Of a stretch of 64,000 nucleotides of DNA, positions 61,401 to 64,000 are shown one piece after another. How positions within the stretch are numbered: the first letter of the stretch is position 1; each line of letters begins with the position of its first letter. Source of the DNA: Rotaria macrura. Its lineage: Eukaryota > Rotifera > Eurotatoria > Philodinida > Philodinidae. Location of the stretch: assembly GCA_900239685.1 (NCBI GenBank), contig OENT01000287.1, forward strand, positions 1 through 64,000, written 5' to 3'. The notes under the pieces are model-generated. The model saw only the letters and a list, made by a program, of their open reading frames with translations, was not told the origin of the DNA and ran no database searches. The position numbers and the translations under genes were made by a program.

Positions 61401-64000
61401 GTGATAAATGTGATTGCTCAAGACGTTTCTGTAATGATTGAAGACTGATACCATTAATAACATCCATGGGATCAATTATATTTCCTAAACGTGAAATTTC
61501 TTATTTTCTTTTTCGACAAAAAAAAACAGAAGCAAATCTTGAATCTACCTAATGATTTTGACATTTTTTTTCCATTCGGATCACAAATTAATCCATGAAA
61601 AAGAACTTCATGAAACGGTAGTTGATTTGTTAGTTTAAGACTCTAAAAGAAGAAAAAAAGAAACCCTTTCAAATGCTCTACAAAATATTCAGTAGGAAAA
61701 GCCTCGTACGATAAAAACTCTGCACTATGATCTACCAATGATTGCTACTCGTGAAAAAATCTATTCACGAACACATATTTCATTCTTATTTTACTTAACA
61801 ATATTCTATTTGGTAAGTAGTCTTCAGTCATCGATCAACAACAACTCTCATGATATGTGGGAAATATCTATCTATTTCTTTTCCTATAGTTCAACCCATT
61901 GATTTAGATCATTTATCATAAAATAAAAAACAAACAATATTTACAAGCATAACCATACGGGCAACCCAAAAGAACATAATATCATAACCAGTTTCAAGTA
62001 ATGTCGTTGGAAATTCTTTTGAATCCTTTCTATTGAAAATTGATATTGGTAATAAACCTGATGAAAACCATGTATCGAGTACATCTTGATCTTGTTCGAT
62101 ATGAATTGAATTCGATGGAATATTTGGGAAAAGTTCATTAGCTTTTGTTCTTGCCTCTTCGAGAGATTTCGCACCGATCCATTTGTATGTGGATGATTGA
62201 TTATCTACGGAACATCGATACATGGGTATCGAATGACCCCACCAAAGTTGTCTTGATAAACACCATGGACGACTATTACTAAGCCAGTATTTCCATACTT
62301 TACGTGTGGATGATGGTGTTAGTTTCAAAGTATCATCGTCGACAACGGACGTAGCTCGACGACCTGAAATAAAAAATTGTTCTAGATGTTAAATAGTTTC
62401 GATTGAACTATTGATAATAGCTGCAGAATTGAAAAATTCTATAATTGACTACATAGTAGCAAATGAATCATTCAAAACATCGAACTATTCTCACTGGACA
62501 CCGTTTACATTTCATGGTACTGGAAAGATCATCTAATCCATGGCAATAAAATTTGCAAGCTTGCTATAGTTTATAAATAAATGAAACATTTCTATCCAGG
62601 GCAAACAATCAGATACTAAGATCTGACAAGATTCTGTATCTGATCTTGTAAGATCAGACGAACAATCGTACACAGAATCGTGGCCTCACAAGTCTGACGT
62701 CAAGTCTTACTCTAAAATTCTTGACAGATTTTGTTCTTCTGTCAGATCTGATTATAAGATTATAGAAAACCTTATGCGACAATAAGATCTTACAATATTC
62801 GTACTGCATGAATTCATGTAAGATATCTGACAACACGACTTTTTGTATACGATTTCATCTGTTCTTACAAGACTTAATGTCAGATTTTTTGACCTGGGTA
62901 GTAAACGTTTTCATGATTTATTCAAGAGAAATCTTAGCCCGAGTAGAATTTTACTCTGTTTTCTATTCTTTCTATTCAATATACAATGATATATTATGAC
63001 GTTTGTGAATCTGAAAATTTCGCTCATCATAATAAGAAAAAAACTAGGATGATGATTTCTTAATATACATGAAGCTTTTTGTTAGAGCACTTAAGTAAAT
63101 GTTTGACGGAGCGAAATGGTGAAAATAAAATGTATCAGAGCATCGAAAAACTGTTAAATAACGTCTGTTATTAAATTCCACGTACAATAAATTGTCTGAC
63201 AAAAAAAAGGAATCTTTCGTTTTTTAGTGCCTACGAATCTAATATGACATGTGCTTATCTGTTGATGGTAACTGCTCACTAAGCTACAGAATTGGAGAAA
63301 AATACTTTTTATTGCGCAGTTTTTATTAATTATGGTTCACCCAATTGATCATATTGGGCAAAGTTGCGATGAATAACAAAAATGTATCAGATCGATCTGT
63401 TCATACTATTCACATAATTATGACAGATACATATACATTCGAACGTCATTTATTACATTCTTTGGTGTTTTCTGAAATATGTACGAGGCATGCAAGATTA
63501 GTGTCTTGCTTAGTATATGCTTATCGAGACAATGTCGTCATAGATTAACTTACACATTTCAGTTGTATCAATAAACCATTGCTCTTTTACCATAGGCTCA
63601 ATAATATCCCCTGTTCGACTGCATAGAGGTATAATCATTTTTTGTTGTTCTTTCTCTCCTCGTCTTAATCCTTTGTTTTCAAGTAATTGAAGTACTTTTT
63701 CACGTGCATCATATCGATGTAGATTATTTAATTCATGATAAAATTGATGATTGAAATCAAGTTCTACACGACCTTGATCGTTTAACATAGTTCGAATCGG
63801 AATTTTATGCTCCATAGCTAATGTATAGTCAAATGCATCATGTCCGGGTGTTAATTTCACTGCACCAGTGCCAAAATTTTGATCAACATGTTCATCAAAT
63901 ATAATTGGTAATCGATCATGAGAATCGAATGGATTTTGAACGAATTTATTTTTCAATGAAGCATAACGTGTGTCATTTGGATGAACAGCAATAGCTGTAT
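58440..64000 (-). CDS. VARS: Valyl-tRNA synthetase, C-terminal part (start beyond window)
   Basis: Class I synthetase that charges tRNA-Val. Five exons in the window: 64000-63554 (continues outside), 62363-61945, 61642-61549, 61484-60770 and 59022-58440. The first holds part of the editing domain (NFGTGAVKLTPGHDAFDY) and PMVKEQWFI. The second has WCLSRQLWWGHSIPM, VLDTWFSSGLLP and GYDIMFFWVARMVML. The third contains the KMSKS loop (GKKMSKSL). The fourth holds NIIDPMDVINGISLQ, SDGLRLCLLSH, the anticodon-binding helices (NKFWNAYKYV, DLYIEF) and EELWQDL. The last carries the C-terminal coiled-coil arm, rich in Lys and Glu. All joins keep frame. Two introns (59023-60769 and 62364-63553) exceed 1 kb and hold repeats. 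EELWQDL and the LCLLSH segment lean slightly towards the mitochondrial-type paralogue, but the N terminus is needed to decide. Confidence 0.94.
59604..60337. mobile_element. Inverted-repeat element in a ValRS intron
   Basis: The left arm, about 59604-59680, starts GGTGGTCGGAAAGTTTTG. It pairs with the right arm, about 60250-60337, which ends CAAAACTTTTCGACCATCC. Shared inner blocks include GAAAATATTTCCGACGAGTCA. The 570-base centre has short frames on both strands but no recognisable transposase. It occupies over 40 per cent of an unusually long intron. Confidence 0.7.
62610..62890. repeat. Clustered short direct and inverted repeats in a ValRS intron
   Basis: The stretch repeats variants of AGATCTGAC, its complement GTCAGATCT, and TCTTGTAAGAT or TCTTACAA in both orientations about a dozen times. 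Examples are TCTGATCTTGTAAGATCAGA (a perfect inverted repeat), GTCAGATCTGA, and ATAAGATCTTACA. It could fold into several alternative hairpins. The origin is unclear: a decayed foldback element or a degenerate minisatellite. Confidence 0.55.

Noticed and set aside
1-64000. CRISPR arrays, bacterial operons, prophage
   Set aside because: The introns, gene families and lack of regularly spaced repeats show animal nuclear DNA; nothing bacterial was seen.

Overview
The window looks like AT-rich (by eye about two-thirds A+T) nuclear DNA from a small invertebrate animal. Every confident gene is split by GT-AG introns, most only 50-80 bases long, and the products are animal families (LRRC9, SLC26 anion transporter, class B1 GPCR, sterol O-acyltransferase). 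A bdelloid rotifer is my best guess from compact introns, base composition and the many short inverted-repeat elements. That is inference; no rotifer-specific marker was seen.

Layout. 1-704: 3' end of an acidic Ser/Glu-rich gene (+), followed by a 0.9 kb inverted-repeat element. 4146-7324 and 15081-18310: two tandem SLC26 genes (-), separated by 7.8 kb in which no gene was recognised. 19024-33065: a complete LRRC9 gene (+) in 31 exons, head-to-head with the second SLC26 copy. 33180-34069: a small membrane-anchored CAP/SCP-like gene (+). 35418-36269: a single-exon two-helix membrane protein of unknown function (-). 37536-42254: a 12-exon class B1 (secretin-type) peptide-hormone GPCR (+). 44682-45621: a typical-length peroxiredoxin (-) whose peroxidatic cysteine lies on a 20-base exon. 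48899-53973: sterol O-acyltransferase (MBOAT family) in 10 exons (-). 55032-55929: unknown two-exon gene (+). 58440 to the window end: C-terminal part of a valyl-tRNA synthetase (-).

Exon joins for LRRC9, the GPCR, peroxiredoxin, SOAT, ValRS and the first 15 exons of SLC26 copy 1 were worked out by hand from GT/AG sites. They keep reading frame throughout and restore family motifs across joins. There is no operon-like arrangement and the genes have no obvious shared pathway.

The accessory layer is a set of inverted-repeat elements: about 976-1881, 23507-23773, 43404-43752, 51590-52043 (an almost perfect palindrome), 56967-57605 (piggyBac-like ends) and 59604-60337, plus a 405-base repeat present in two opposite copies at 46206 and 49623. 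Four of these insertions lie in introns of housekeeping-type genes. No transposase, CRISPR, rRNA or convincing tRNA was found, and I see no clear novel multi-gene system. The most notable points are the peroxiredoxin micro-exon and missing resolving-cysteine motif, the patchwork divergence of the SLC26 pair with altered 3' ends, and the palindromes.
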